This document shows positions 1 through 7,875 of a DNA stretch of 64,000 nucleotides, piece by piece. The DNA is taken from assembly GCF_900103835.1 (NCBI RefSeq), contig NZ_FNID01000004.1, forward strand, positions 44,938-108,937, in the 5' to 3' direction. The position numbers and the translations under genes were made by a program. Within the stretch, counting starts at the first letter, position 1. Every line of letters begins with the position of its first letter. The notes under the pieces are model-generated. The model made no database searches. It saw only the letters and a list, made by a program, of their open reading frames with translations, and was not told the origin of the DNA. The DNA is from Acetanaerobacterium elongatum (GTDB taxonomy: Bacteria > Bacillota > Clostridia > Oscillospirales > Ruminococcaceae).

Positions 1-1
1 C

Positions 2-610
2 GCAGCGAAGAAGTATCTCGATGAAGGTAAATCTGGTATTGTTGCGGGTATTACCGGTGTTATCACTCAGCTTAACGTAGAAGAGGGTGCTACCGCTTCC
101 CCCGCTGCGGCCTGTATTGTAATCGACTCGTTGGAAAACCCGGTAATAAGCTTTTCGTTAGGTAAATATGATGTTAATTCCGTTGAGGTTGGCCAAACCG
201 CGACAATTAAGATAGGCGACACAGAATATACGGGCAAGGTGTCCCGCATCGATTCCACCACAACACAGGAAGGTACCTCTTCGGTAGTAAAAGCCGAGGT
301 TTCGTTTGATAAGGTACCCGAAAGTATTGTGCTGGGCATTGAGGCTGACCTTACTATCCTTGTCTCTCACAAGGCGGGGATATTAACGCTTCCGCTTGAG
401 GCTGAAAAAACCGATCGTGACGGAAGCTATTGTATGGTAATAGAAAATGGTATCGCCAAAAAGGTATATATCAAGATCGGCAGCAGTTCCGAAACCCAAA
501 TGGAGATTCTTTCGGGTGTGCAGGAGGGCGATGTGGTAGCAACCAGTTCACCTACCACTTTGGAAGAGGGCGTAATGGTTACGGTGGATAAGCAGGCAGC
601 AACCTATTGA
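2..610 (+). CDS. HlyD/MacA-type efflux adaptor, C-terminal part
   Basis: The frame is open from base 2 to the TGA at 608-610 and its start lies before the window. The visible part (about 202 residues) reads as the second half of a lipoyl/barrel-sandwich domain (GIVAGITGVITQLNVEEGA), a beta-barrel domain (VEVGQTATIKIGDTEYTGKV) and a membrane-proximal domain ending near VVATSSPTTLEEG. This order is typical of periplasmic or extracytoplasmic adaptors of MacAB-like ABC exporters (RND/HlyD adaptor superfamily). It is followed 33 nt later by the permease, so the two form an operon. The ATPase partner is not between them and presumably lies upstream. The substrate cannot be told; antimicrobial peptide or envelope-stress export is the usual role of the family. 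Confidence 0.85.
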   Translation, partial: AAKKYLDEGKSGIVAGITGVITQLNVEEGATASPAAACIVIDSLENPVISFSLGKYDVNSVEVGQTATIKIGDTEYTGKVSRIDSTTTQEGTSSVVKAEVSFDKVPESIVLGIEADLTILVSHKAGILTLPLEAEKTDRDGSYCMVIENGIAKKVYIKIGSSSETQMEILSGVQEGDVVATSSPTTLEEGVMVTVDKQAATY

Positions 611-643
611 TGAGCAGGGACGCGGAAAGGTACGGTCAAGGCT

Positions 644-1834
644 ATGAACCTTTTTGACAATGTAAAAATGGCACTTAAAAGCATTTTCTCCAACAAGATG
701 CGTTCCGTATTAACCATGCTTGGTATCGTAATCGGTATTGCGTCGGTTATCATGATTATCTCGGCTGGAAGCGGTGCACAGAATAAGCTTGTGGGTGAGA
801 TTTCCAAGGTGGGTAAGGCCGCGGCGTTTATTTCGGTAAACAACAAAAAGGCCTCCACCGGGGATTATATCACCCTAAAGGATATTGAGGCTATTCAGCA
901 GGGCATTCCTTATGTGGTTGCGGCTTCGCCAGATTTAGAGATCACAGGCTCTGTGGTGGGAAAAACAAAGGATTATGATGCCATGTTTGTCTGTGGCACG
1001 GAGCAGCTTCCCAATCTGGCAGGGCTTCAGATGATATCGGGCCGCTACTACAGCAAGAGTGAATACGAGGAAGGGCGCAACGTATGTATCATCGATGAAG
1101 GCACCGCCACCAAGGTATTCGGCAGCACCGATGTGTTGGGGCTTTCTGTGAACATATCCATCGGCCACCACAATGCCAAGCTTCGTATTGTGGGTGTAAG
1201 CCAGAACAATATGTTTGCAGGCGGTATGTCTGTCGTTTATGTTCCATATTCCGCCTACCTGAGTATTACGGGTGACTCGCCGGATATCTATGGTATCTAT
1301 GTGCTGGCTGAGAGTGACAAGCAGGTAGACAGTATGTGCAAGGCGGCGTTAAATATTCTTGAGCGCAGGCACAACAACAAGGGTGACGAAATTTACAGCG
1401 CCGAGAACATGAACAAGTATGTGGATACGCTCAATACTGTTCTTAACCTCTTCCAGACCTTTGTGGCTGCAGTTGCGGGTATCTCACTGCTGGTAGGCGG
1501 TATTGGTGTAATGAATATTATGTTGGTGGCCGTTACCGAGCGCACCCGAGAGATTGGTATCCGCAAATCGTTGGGAGCCAGAACCAAGGTTATTATGTTC
1601 CAGTTCTTAACCGAGTCGGCAATTCTCACCCTAATTGGCGGTGCCGCCGGTGTTTTGCTGGGTACGCTCGGCGCACTGCTGGTGTGTACGCCGCTTGGCG
1701 TAACGCCCGTACTTACCCCGGGATCAATTCTTTTAACGATGTTGTTCTCCTGTTCGGTGGGTATCTTCTTCGGGCTCTACCCTGCCCGCAAGGCAGCAAG
1801 GCTCAATCCGATTGAGGCGCTGCGGCACGAGTAG
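644..1834 (+). CDS. MacB/FtsX-type ABC transporter permease
   Basis: 396 aa. An N-terminal membrane segment (residues about 18-42, SVLTMLGIVIGIASVIMI) is followed by a MacB-like extracytoplasmic domain (about 45-270) and three C-terminal membrane helices. The hallmark motif before the cytoplasmic loop, VGGIGVMNIMLVAVTERTRE, is clear. This is the four-helix architecture of MacB permeases without the fused ATPase. The start ATG at 644 follows an AAAGG at 626-630. It sits directly after the adaptor gene and before a strong terminator, so it is the last gene of the export operon. Mechanotransmission rather than classical transport is the accepted mode of the family; the cargo here is unknown. Confidence 0.9.
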   Translation: MNLFDNVKMALKSIFSNKMRSVLTMLGIVIGIASVIMIISAGSGAQNKLVGEISKVGKAAAFISVNNKKASTGDYITLKDIEAIQQGIPYVVAASPDLEITGSVVGKTKDYDAMFVCGTEQLPNLAGLQMISGRYYSKSEYEEGRNVCIIDEGTATKVFGSTDVLGLSVNISIGHHNAKLRIVGVSQNNMFAGGMSVVYVPYSAYLSITGDSPDIYGIYVLAESDKQVDSMCKAALNILERRHNNKGDEIYSAENMNKYVDTLNTVLNLFQTFVAAVAGISLLVGGIGVMNIMLVAVTERTREIGIRKSLGARTKVIMFQFLTESAILTLIGGAAGVLLGTLGALLVCTPLGVTPVLTPGSILLTMLFSCSVGIFFGLYPARKAARLNPIEALRHE

Positions 1835-1880
1835 TTATCTGCTTAGGTTTGCTGATTACATATTTTGATAATGAATATTT

Positions 1881-1915
1881 AAGGAAGGTGCTGTGCGGCA
1901 CCTTCCTTGTTTTTT
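1881..1915 (+). terminator. Rho-independent terminator after the export operon
   Basis: Perfect 11-bp stem (AAGGAAGGTGC at 1881-1891 with GCACCTTCCTT at 1898-1908) followed by GTTTTTT. It lies 46 nt after the permease stop codon. Confidence 0.9.
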
Positions 1916-2057
1916 AGAGCCGGCCTGTCATACTTTTCACGGTTTCAGCAGAAAGGAAACAAGTTTCTTTGCATATCTGTTAAATCGGATTCATCTCCGG
2001 CGTATACTGCGGCAAAGGAAAGATTTCAATATTGTCGGGAATATGATGATAAAGACT
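1916..2057 (-). pseudogene. IS630-family transposase remnant
   Basis: On the minus strand the frame ending near 1982 reads HHIPDNIEIFPLPQYTPEMN followed by PI and a TAA stop. In the same frame after the stop it continues QICKETCFLSAETVKSMTGR. This matches the C-terminal DDE region of IS630/Tc1-like transposases, where the conserved text is PxYTPEMNPIEQIWKEI; the TAA stands exactly where the catalytic glutamate codon (GAA) should be. Upstream the frame is broken by further stops (for instance TAG near 2059), and no terminal repeats or complete gene were found. It is a decayed fossil of about 140 bp in the gap between the export operon and the lipoprotein gene. Confidence 0.7.
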
Positions 2058-2147
2058 CTAGAATCATAGTTTTCAACAGAGTCAGGGCACAGAAACTGTA
2101 TTGACGACTTTAATATGCAATTAACCAGTGTATCCCTAAATACAACG

Positions 2148-2180
2148 AAACCACCATCAGCCGGAAGCCTATGGTGGTTT
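2148..2180 (-). terminator. Putative terminator hairpin after the small lipoprotein gene
   Basis: A 10-bp perfect stem (AAACCACCAT at 2148-2157 with ATGGTGGTTT at 2171-2180) lies 25 nt past the minus-strand stop at 2205. The following U-tract is weak (CGTTGTATTT), so termination efficiency is uncertain. Confidence 0.5.
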
Positions 2181-2204
2181 GCTTATGTTCAACTACCTAG
2201 TATT

Positions 2205-3173
2205 TTATGGGTCTATAATAACTGGTGCGGGGAATTGCTTATCATCATAGATGATCTTGCCGGGTTGCCCGTGAAGTGTAATATTCTTGGCATTTGCGTT
2301 TAATACATCAATCTGTTCGGCGCCAAAGATAGTTATGGTGTTGTTTGCGATGAACCGTCTCACACGAGTGAGCATTGTACCGTCATCCAGTATCACTTCA
2401 CTCTCAGAGTCGACAATAACAGTTTCACATTTAGCTCCGTGCACCTCAAGCTTTGTTGTAAAAGGGGCTGACCGCTCAATGGTGATTACACTGTAGCCCG
2501 AATAACTGTTTCCGATATTGTACGCATATAAAGCCGCATCGGTGCCCTTTAGGTAGGTGCCCATGATCGCAGAGTCTCCCTCAAGGTTTACCGTAATCTT
2601 TGCTCCGGAATAAAGGTAGAGCGAATTGGCAGTAACATCTATGAGTTCTATAGTGTCAAGATCGCCGTTAACCGTTAGTTTACCGTCTATCTTACAGTCT
2701 TCCAGCGTAAGAGTACCATAAGTACCATCTTTTACAACCAAATCGCCCTTGATGTATTTATTCTTGAGTATAATATCAGCCCCAGAAATCTCTACATTAC
2801 CCAGAACCTCCTGTTTATCATCGGTTTGGGCGGCCTTATTGTAATTCGTTGTTTTAAGGGCCTCGGATGATGTACTTGAAGAGACTGCTGAAGATGATGC
2901 TGAAGATGATACGGATGCACCCGGCGCGGGTGCGGTTGCCACTACCGCCTTGGGTGGCTTGCCCGTTTTAGGCTTCTCCGGGGTGGCATAGGTACGGGTT
3001 TGATTGCCGCTGCTCGTTTCAGCCTCCTGCGGTGCGGTAGAAGCCGAAGTTGGCGCAGCAATATAGTTCTGCGTAAGATAACCATCCGGTACCCTTTGGG
3101 CAACAGAACAGCCTGTAAGCGCTACAGCCGCCATGATGAAAACAGATATCATAAAACTGTATTTTTTAAGCAC
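2205..3173 (-). CDS. Surface lipoprotein with Ser-rich stalk and beta-helix-like repeats
   Basis: 322 aa from a GTG start. The signal peptide (MISVFIMAAVALTGC) ends in a lipobox LTGC, followed by a low-complexity stalk (SSSASSSAVSSSTSS) to about residue 110. The rest is made of short beta-strand repeats rich in I/V/L, G and N (for example ISGADIILKNKYIKGDLVVK and LTLEDCKIDGKLTVNG), suggesting a right-handed parallel beta-helix. No catalytic motif is seen. The GTG at 3173 has GGAAGGCGG eight bases before it, and the promoter (3220-3248) lies between this start and the longer in-frame ATG, so the longer start is ruled out. Its repeat domain resembles that of the 915-aa lipoprotein immediately upstream. 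Role unknown; adhesin or envelope scaffold is an inference. Confidence 0.75.
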   Translation of the reverse strand: MLKKYSFMISVFIMAAVALTGCSVAQRVPDGYLTQNYIAAPTSASTAPQEAETSSGNQTRTYATPEKPKTGKPPKAVVATAPAPGASVSSSASSSAVSSSTSSEALKTTNYNKAAQTDDKQEVLGNVEISGADIILKNKYIKGDLVVKDGTYGTLTLEDCKIDGKLTVNGDLDTIELIDVTANSLYLYSGAKITVNLEGDSAIMGTYLKGTDAALYAYNIGNSYSGYSVITIERSAPFTTKLEVHGAKCETVIVDSESEVILDDGTMLTRVRRFIANNTITIFGAEQIDVLNANAKNITLHGQPGKIIYDDKQFPAPVIIDP

Positions 3174-3219
3174 GACAGAAACCGCCTTCCACAAACAGAA
3201 TACCATTAATGTAAGATTA

Positions 3220-3248
3220 ATTATACAACACCATCCTGTTTTTGGCAA
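3220..3248 (-). promoter_or_regulatory. SigA-type promoter of the 322-aa lipoprotein gene
   Basis: Minus strand TTGCCA (3248-3243), 17-nt spacer, TATAAT (3225-3220). It predicts a short leader of about 40 nt and fixes the gene start at 3173. Confidence 0.75.
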
Positions 3249-3288
3249 GATTTTTGTGTGAATTCTAAGGAAAACCACCAAAATAAAT

Positions 3289-3313
3289 GAGCCCCCGTTT
3301 TTACCGGAGGCCC
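3289..3313 (-). terminator. Terminator of the 915-aa lipoprotein gene
   Basis: Minus-strand hairpin GGGCCTCCG/CGGGGGCTC with two G-U pairs and loop GTAAAAA, followed by ATTTATTTT, six bases after the stop at 3319. Confidence 0.7.
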
Positions 3314-3318
3314 ATTAC

Positions 3319-6066
3319 TTAGATTATTTTAGAAAGGACCGATAGCCAGGGCAATAATCTTATTGCCATCGCGTCCGGTGTGGCAATCCCCTCGGGTGAG
3401 GCAATGCCGCCGTCTCCGCCCGCAGCTGCATTAGTGCCGATAATCAAGCCGAAGCTTTCAGGCAAGGAAACAAGAGGGGTATCGGGAGCAGAAGACTGAT
3501 ACAACTTACCGGAATAACTGCAGGTATCAGCGTTTACAATGCCTGTGTTATATCCGCATATACCACCGACATTGCTTGTTCCTGTTACACTGCAGGAGGC
3601 GCCGGGAACAAGTGAGCAGCTGCTAATTGTCCCCGCATTTCTGCCGGCAACCATGCCGACATTGCTGGCGCCGATTACATAAGAGTTATTGTCAATTTTG
3701 ATGTTTGTTATGGTTGCACCCGAAGAAACTAATTTAAACAAACCGATATCATCTGTTCCTGATTGCCCAATAGTTACTGTAATAGAATAGCTCGTTCCGT
3801 TGCCATCGTAGTTGCCTTGGAAATTACTAATCGGATTGGAAACGGTAAAACTGCCAGTCTGTTTGAAAAATTTACCGGCTGGTACAGTACCAATGTTACT
3901 AAATTGAGCTGCGGTTTTTACCTCATAGGGGCTTGTTTCAGTCCCCAACCCCGCATCAAACTTCAAATCATCAAAGGTAACCGTCAAGTTGTTGCTGGAC
4001 GAAGGAGTACTGTCGGAAAGACCAGTTGCACGGGTTTTCACGGTGGCAGTGTATGTGGTACTTTCTCCGGCAGACAACGATGGAATTGTATAAGTGCCAA
4101 ACCCATAGGATGTACTTGATACAGCAACATTGGTTTCGACTATAGCCCCATTATTGCTCAATGAAACAACGTAATCTGTTGCACCTGTAACGGTTGACCA
4201 ACTTAGAATTAATTTGTTATTATTGCTCCGCGTAAGTGTTACATTAGAGGGGGCTGTGGCAGCAGGCGTTGCAGTTTTGGTTACCGAGTAAGTCGCAACC
4301 GCGGAATCCAGTTCATTTCCGACAGAACCGATTTGTTTAACCGATACGGTATAGGTCGCCCCCATGGGATAGGTCGTGTCATCCAAAACATATTGGTTGC
4401 CAACCGTTGTTTCAGAAACCCCGGTTTTACCGGACTTATAGTATGTTGCTGTGGCAGAGCCAGCCCAAGTTAGGGTTTTGGTATCGGCGTCATAGCTGAA
4501 TCCGCTCGGTGTTTGAGCAACAGTTACCGTAAAGGTGCCGGAAGCTGAAACCTGCTTAAACGGGGTTTTAGCAGTAACTGTTACCGTATAGTCACCGGCA
4601 ACAAAATTGGCTGTACCCATATCGGCACGGAGATCAGTCATTTGGGTTGCGGAATTGGTAATCTCCTTATTGAGCTTCACCACGTTACTGCTGTTCTTAA
4701 CGATAACGTTATAACTGCTCGCGTTTGTAGAAGTCCACGAAAGGATGTACTTTGTTCGGTCACCGCTGCTGAATGTCAATCCCGAAACAGTTGGAGTTGT
4801 CGTACTGCCGGAGAAATAAAGCGTCAGCATATTGCTATAGGAAGATTCACTCTTTGAGGCGGTGGCGCATACCTTTACTCGAACCTCGTAGTAGCCGGCA
4901 GGAGCACCTTGGGTGGTAAGAAAACTTTGCAAGTCTAAAGTACGTGACTCGGAGGGGCTAAAGTAAAGCGTGGTGTAGGCAGTGGAGCCTTGCAGGTTGA
5001 TGCGTACTTCATACCCCAGCTCGGCGCCCGGAACTTGCGTCCAGTAAACATTGGTGAGCGAACCGCTCAAATATGGTGTACCCAGCGTACCGGTACTGCT
5101 GCTGGAGAAGGACGAGCTGCTACTACTGTTTATGATGGTTGGGGGGTAATATCCAACACCAGACTTACTAGTGATGTAGCTTGGCGAGTAGTCCACCGTG
5201 ATATTCTTGCTGTTGCACTCCAAGGTGCCGATAGCGCCCGCACCCTCTATATATGCGGGAGAGTTTGCCGTAAGGTAACTTATGCTTGTAGTACCCTTTA
5301 AAAACAGGTTGGTATCATCATTAATAATCAGCGAGTAAACACCGATGTTAAGCAGCTTAAGCACCGTTAAAAACTGTGAGGTCTTTACTGTTTCAATTTG
5401 ACTAAAGCCCTTCGCGTCATAGGACAGACCGTCGCATTCCAGCAGGGTATCGTAGCGCACCTCGGTTTTACCGATGCTGGTGTTATACTGTGCCACAATG
5501 CGAGGGCGCGAAACGGTACTGGCCGAAATCAACTTTGCAGCTTTTACGCTTTTCAGGTAGATTGAGTTTTCGCCGCCGCCGTAAACATAGATGGTTTTAC
5601 CTACCGATACATTCTCAAGCGTCACCTTTCCATTGGCAACACCTTTATCAATAATCAGATCGCCGGTAATAGTCTTATTGCTAAGGTAAACGCCGTCGGC
5701 CGTAATCTTTACCGATTTCAGCGTCTCCTTTTTTGAATCCGTTACGGCTTTGGAGTAGGTTCTGCCGCTGTATACAGTAGAACCCGAACCGTTTGTGCCG
5801 CCGGCAGAGGTGCTTGTGGACGGAGCCGGCTTTGATGAGGAAGCAGGCTTAGAGGAGGACGAAACCTCCGAAGCAGTGGTATTGGAGCTTTCTGATACAG
5901 GGGCCGCAGAACTCGACGAGACAGGCGGCAGCGACGAGCTTTGCGGTACGCTTGGTACCGAAGCGGGAATATTATTGTCTCTGCAGCCAGTGAGTGTAAA
6001 GGTACTGAGAGAAACGAGTAATGCCACACATACTGTCAGGCATAAAAGCTTATAAGTACTGCGCAT
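3319..6066 (-). CDS. Large surface lipoprotein: beta-helix, Fn3-like and GLUG modules
   Basis: 915 aa. Start ATG at 6066, chosen because GGAG lies six bases upstream; two earlier in-frame starts lack this. Signal peptide (VCVALLVSLSTFTLTGC) with lipobox LTGC; Ser/Ala-rich stalk to about residue 105; a beta-helix-like domain to about 320 similar to the whole ectodomain of the neighbouring 322-aa lipoprotein; four or so Fn3-like beta-sandwich modules (about 340-760, motifs such as YTVTVTAKTPF and LSWSTVTGATDYVVSL); then GLUG-type repeats (IGLFKLVSSGATITNIKI, NVGGICGYNTG). The last 30 residues look unlike the rest, while the next reading frame would end RDGNKIIALAIGPF, so a late frameshift is possible. 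Cell-surface adhesion or polysaccharide contact is the family-level expectation; the ligand is unknown. Confidence 0.8.
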   Translation of the reverse strand: MRSTYKLLCLTVCVALLVSLSTFTLTGCRDNNIPASVPSVPQSSSLPPVSSSSAAPVSESSNTTASEVSSSSKPASSSKPAPSTSTSAGGTNGSGSTVYSGRTYSKAVTDSKKETLKSVKITADGVYLSNKTITGDLIIDKGVANGKVTLENVSVGKTIYVYGGGENSIYLKSVKAAKLISASTVSRPRIVAQYNTSIGKTEVRYDTLLECDGLSYDAKGFSQIETVKTSQFLTVLKLLNIGVYSLIINDDTNLFLKGTTSISYLTANSPAYIEGAGAIGTLECNSKNITVDYSPSYITSKSGVGYYPPTIINSSSSSSFSSSSTGTLGTPYLSGSLTNVYWTQVPGAELGYEVRINLQGSTAYTTLYFSPSESRTLDLQSFLTTQGAPAGYYEVRVKVCATASKSESSYSNMLTLYFSGSTTTPTVSGLTFSSGDRTKYILSWTSTNASSYNVIVKNSSNVVKLNKEITNSATQMTDLRADMGTANFVAGDYTVTVTAKTPFKQVSASGTFTVTVAQTPSGFSYDADTKTLTWAGSATATYYKSGKTGVSETTVGNQYVLDDTTYPMGATYTVSVKQIGSVGNELDSAVATYSVTKTATPAATAPSNVTLTRSNNNKLILSWSTVTGATDYVVSLSNNGAIVETNVAVSSTSYGFGTYTIPSLSAGESTTYTATVKTRATGLSDSTPSSSNNLTVTFDDLKFDAGLGTETSPYEVKTAAQFSNIGTVPAGKFFKQTGSFTVSNPISNFQGNYDGNGTSYSITVTIGQSGTDDIGLFKLVSSGATITNIKIDNNSYVIGASNVGMVAGRNAGTISSCSLVPGASCSVTGTSNVGGICGYNTGIVNADTCSYSGKLYQSSAPDTPLVSLPESFGLIIGTNAAAGGDGGIASPEGIATPDAMAIRLLPWLSVLSKII

Positions 6067-6165
6067 GATATACTCCATTCCGCCGCTTTGCTCCGGCAAT
6101 CATAATTATTAAACCGCCCCTATCCGCAAAGATTGAATAAGGGCCGACTATAACAGTTTTTACAT

Positions 6166-6203
6166 AACAGGTTGCTTTCTTATCAATGGGGTCTCAACCT
6201 GTT
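6166..6203 (-). promoter_or_regulatory. Hairpin in the leader of the 915-aa lipoprotein mRNA
   Basis: Perfect 9-bp inverted repeat (AACAGGTTG at 6166-6174 with CAACCTGTT at 6195-6203) roughly midway in the predicted 185-nt leader. It does not match a riboswitch class I recognise. It could be a regulatory or stabilising structure. Confidence 0.45.
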
Positions 6204-6259
6204 TTCGCCTATTTACCGAAAGTTTAAAAATAAGTAGTTTGTCCTATAAGAGCAATTTT

Positions 6260-6288
6260 ATTATACATTAATATTCTACCAAAATCAA
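6260..6288 (-). promoter_or_regulatory. Promoter of the 915-aa lipoprotein gene
   Basis: Minus strand TTGATT (6288-6283), 17-nt spacer, TATAAT (6265-6260); transcription would begin near 6252 and give a leader of about 185 nt. The flanking stretch 6289-6676 is AT-rich and I see no gene in it. Confidence 0.7.
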
Positions 6289-6676
6289 ATAATCTTTGCC
6301 AAAAATATGGTGTATGATTTTATGCATTTTACTGCAAACCCATATAATTATTTTTATTGTAATCGGATAAATACCTGTGCGAAGTTGTCGCGGCCAGCTG
6401 CAAACTGAAATGGCCCTAAAAAACAAAAAGTACTTCATAAAAGAAAACCTGATGCAATGTTAGCTGCGACACAAACATGATCGGTTTTTAGTTATGAAGC
6501 AACAAAATTGTAACACAGAAAACAGAAAAAGAAGGCACAAGTGCCTCCTGATTTTACTCTTTCCACAAAACTTAAAGCTTTCGGAAATGCCGGTTGTTTA
6601 ATAGTGCAATCTTCAAAATGAAAAAGTATAAGAATTTAGCCATATTAAGCATAGAAATCAGCATGTTATCATTTCT

Positions 6677-6705
6677 TTGCTTACTAACATAAAATATTCT
6701 ATACA
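6677..6705 (+). promoter_or_regulatory. Promoter of the 70-aa gene
   Basis: TTGCTT (6677-6682), 17-nt spacer, TATACA (6700-6705); predicted start of transcription about 20 nt before the ATG at 6731. Confidence 0.6.
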
Positions 6706-6730
6706 AATCACGTAGCGGGAGGGCTTGCGC

Positions 6731-6943
6731 ATGAAGGATAGCGCAAAGAGAAGAAAATGCTGTCCCTCTCCACAGGAGGTTTTAACCGTTGCTACTGCCC
6801 TCTCTATCCTACTGACAGAAGACCTGAGCGCCGAAGAGGCAACCAACCTATCCAACTTTTTAAACCTGCTCAGCGTACAGGTTGCGGTTGTGGCCGAGCA
6901 GAAAAAGTTCTGCGGTGAAGAAGAACCACAGATTCTGATTTAA
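6731..6943 (+). CDS. Small conserved-looking protein of unknown function
   Basis: 70 aa. The ATG at 6731 has GGGAGGG seven bases upstream; an in-frame TTG at 6725 sits too close to that site. The protein starts with a basic stretch (KDSAKRRKCC) and then forms one or two amphipathic helices (EVLTVATALSILLTEDLSAE, then NFLNLLSVQVAVVAEQKK). There is no signal peptide or catalytic motif. Small acidic-helical proteins of this form are common in Ruminococcaceae, where they have no known role (general recollection, not checked). It stands alone between divergent minus-strand genes, has its own promoter and no obvious terminator. Confidence 0.7.
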   Translation: MKDSAKRRKCCPSPQEVLTVATALSILLTEDLSAEEATNLSNFLNLLSVQVAVVAEQKKFCGEEEPQILI

Positions 6944-7057
6944 GCAGTTGTGTTGTTGCCGATTACTATGGCAGAGTCTGGTTATAAAGATTATAAATCA
7001 AGGTACTACTATAAAAGCCATTCAGATGCTGAAACAAGGTGCATTATTGTTATTACT

Positions 7058-7786
7058 TTACCCTTTATATGAAGCAGTACTGCGCTCAACATTTAAAAAA
7101 TCAGTGCCTTCGTAACTGAGTAGGGTTCGCACCTCATCGGGTGAGCAACAACTGCCAAAATGCTGCAAAACTGATTTTACAAGCTCACTGCCCTCATTGT
7201 TTCCCATAATACGGATAAGCTCCTGCCCCATGGTATTATACATATGGGCTGAAAGATACTCCCACGAATATACACAACTGCCGCCCAGTTTATCCTGTAA
7301 TGCAGAAAGCCTGCGCAGACTTTTAATGTTAAACGACAGCCCGTTATATACAAATACGCAGCTATGGCTGCCGGTGCCGATGGTTCGGGGGAGCTTTAAA
7401 TCCAAGTCCAGATTAAATCCCTGCACCAGCGAAGCTTCGAATACCTGACAGTAGACACGGCAGTAATCCTCAAGCCCGAAATCCTTCCATGTGTCATACC
7501 ACTCGCAGGAGGATATCTCAACTGTATATACCGGAAATACCGGAACAACCTGCGCCTCGAAGCCGGAATAGGCTGCGGGGCGCCAGTCGGTATAGGCCAG
7601 AAAAGCAATAAAATCGTTGCCGTCACCTGCCAGCTGCGCGCGCCTTGCCATACGCATACCACGTTCGAAGCCATAGCGGCGGGTACAGCTCTTTAATATA
7701 TCGAAGGAATTGGGCTGTTTGGAGAGCAGAATCTGCTTCGCAAATGAGGCATATAGCAGGGCGTACTCCCGAGCAGTAAACGCCAT
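7058..7786 (-). CDS. ATC-hydrolase-like protein (L-2-amino-thiazoline-4-carboxylate hydrolase family)
   Basis: 242 aa, cytosolic. The middle and C-terminal part (about residues 90-150) shows the family pattern of a Cys-containing CEWYD motif, then LEDYCRVYCQVFEASLVQGF, then GTGSHSCVFVY. This resembles the L-2-amino-thiazoline-4-carboxylic acid hydrolase domain (Pfam ATC_hydrolase), known from a Pseudomonas L-cysteine route; most bacterial members have no proven substrate. The start ATG at 7786 has GAGGTG six bases before it; a GTG nine bases further up overlaps that site. It lies 89 nt downstream of thiN in the same direction, so it may be cotranscribed with thiN and rsgA. The true reaction is unknown. 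Confidence 0.6.
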   Translation of the reverse strand: MAFTAREYALLYASFAKQILLSKQPNSFDILKSCTRRYGFERGMRMARRAQLAGDGNDFIAFLAYTDWRPAAYSGFEAQVVPVFPVYTVEISSCEWYDTWKDFGLEDYCRVYCQVFEASLVQGFNLDLDLKLPRTIGTGSHSCVFVYNGLSFNIKSLRRLSALQDKLGGSCVYSWEYLSAHMYNTMGQELIRIMGNNEGSELVKSVLQHFGSCCSPDEVRTLLSYEGTDFLNVERSTASYKG

Positions 7787-7875
7787 ATTGATCACCTCAC
7801 AAAGAAATTGGGGTAAAGCGGTAACTTACCTGCTAACCTGTTGAGCAAAGCCAGAGAAATTACCGGGAAGTTCAC

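Noticed and set aside
2115..2303. 62-aa plus-strand frame beginning in the hairpin region
   Set aside because: Overlaps the terminator hairpin and the opposite-strand lipoprotein gene and has no ribosome site.
3174..3281. 36-residue N-terminal extension of the 322-aa lipoprotein
   Set aside because: The promoter lies within it and a ribosome site fits the GTG at 3173, with the signal peptide then starting normally.
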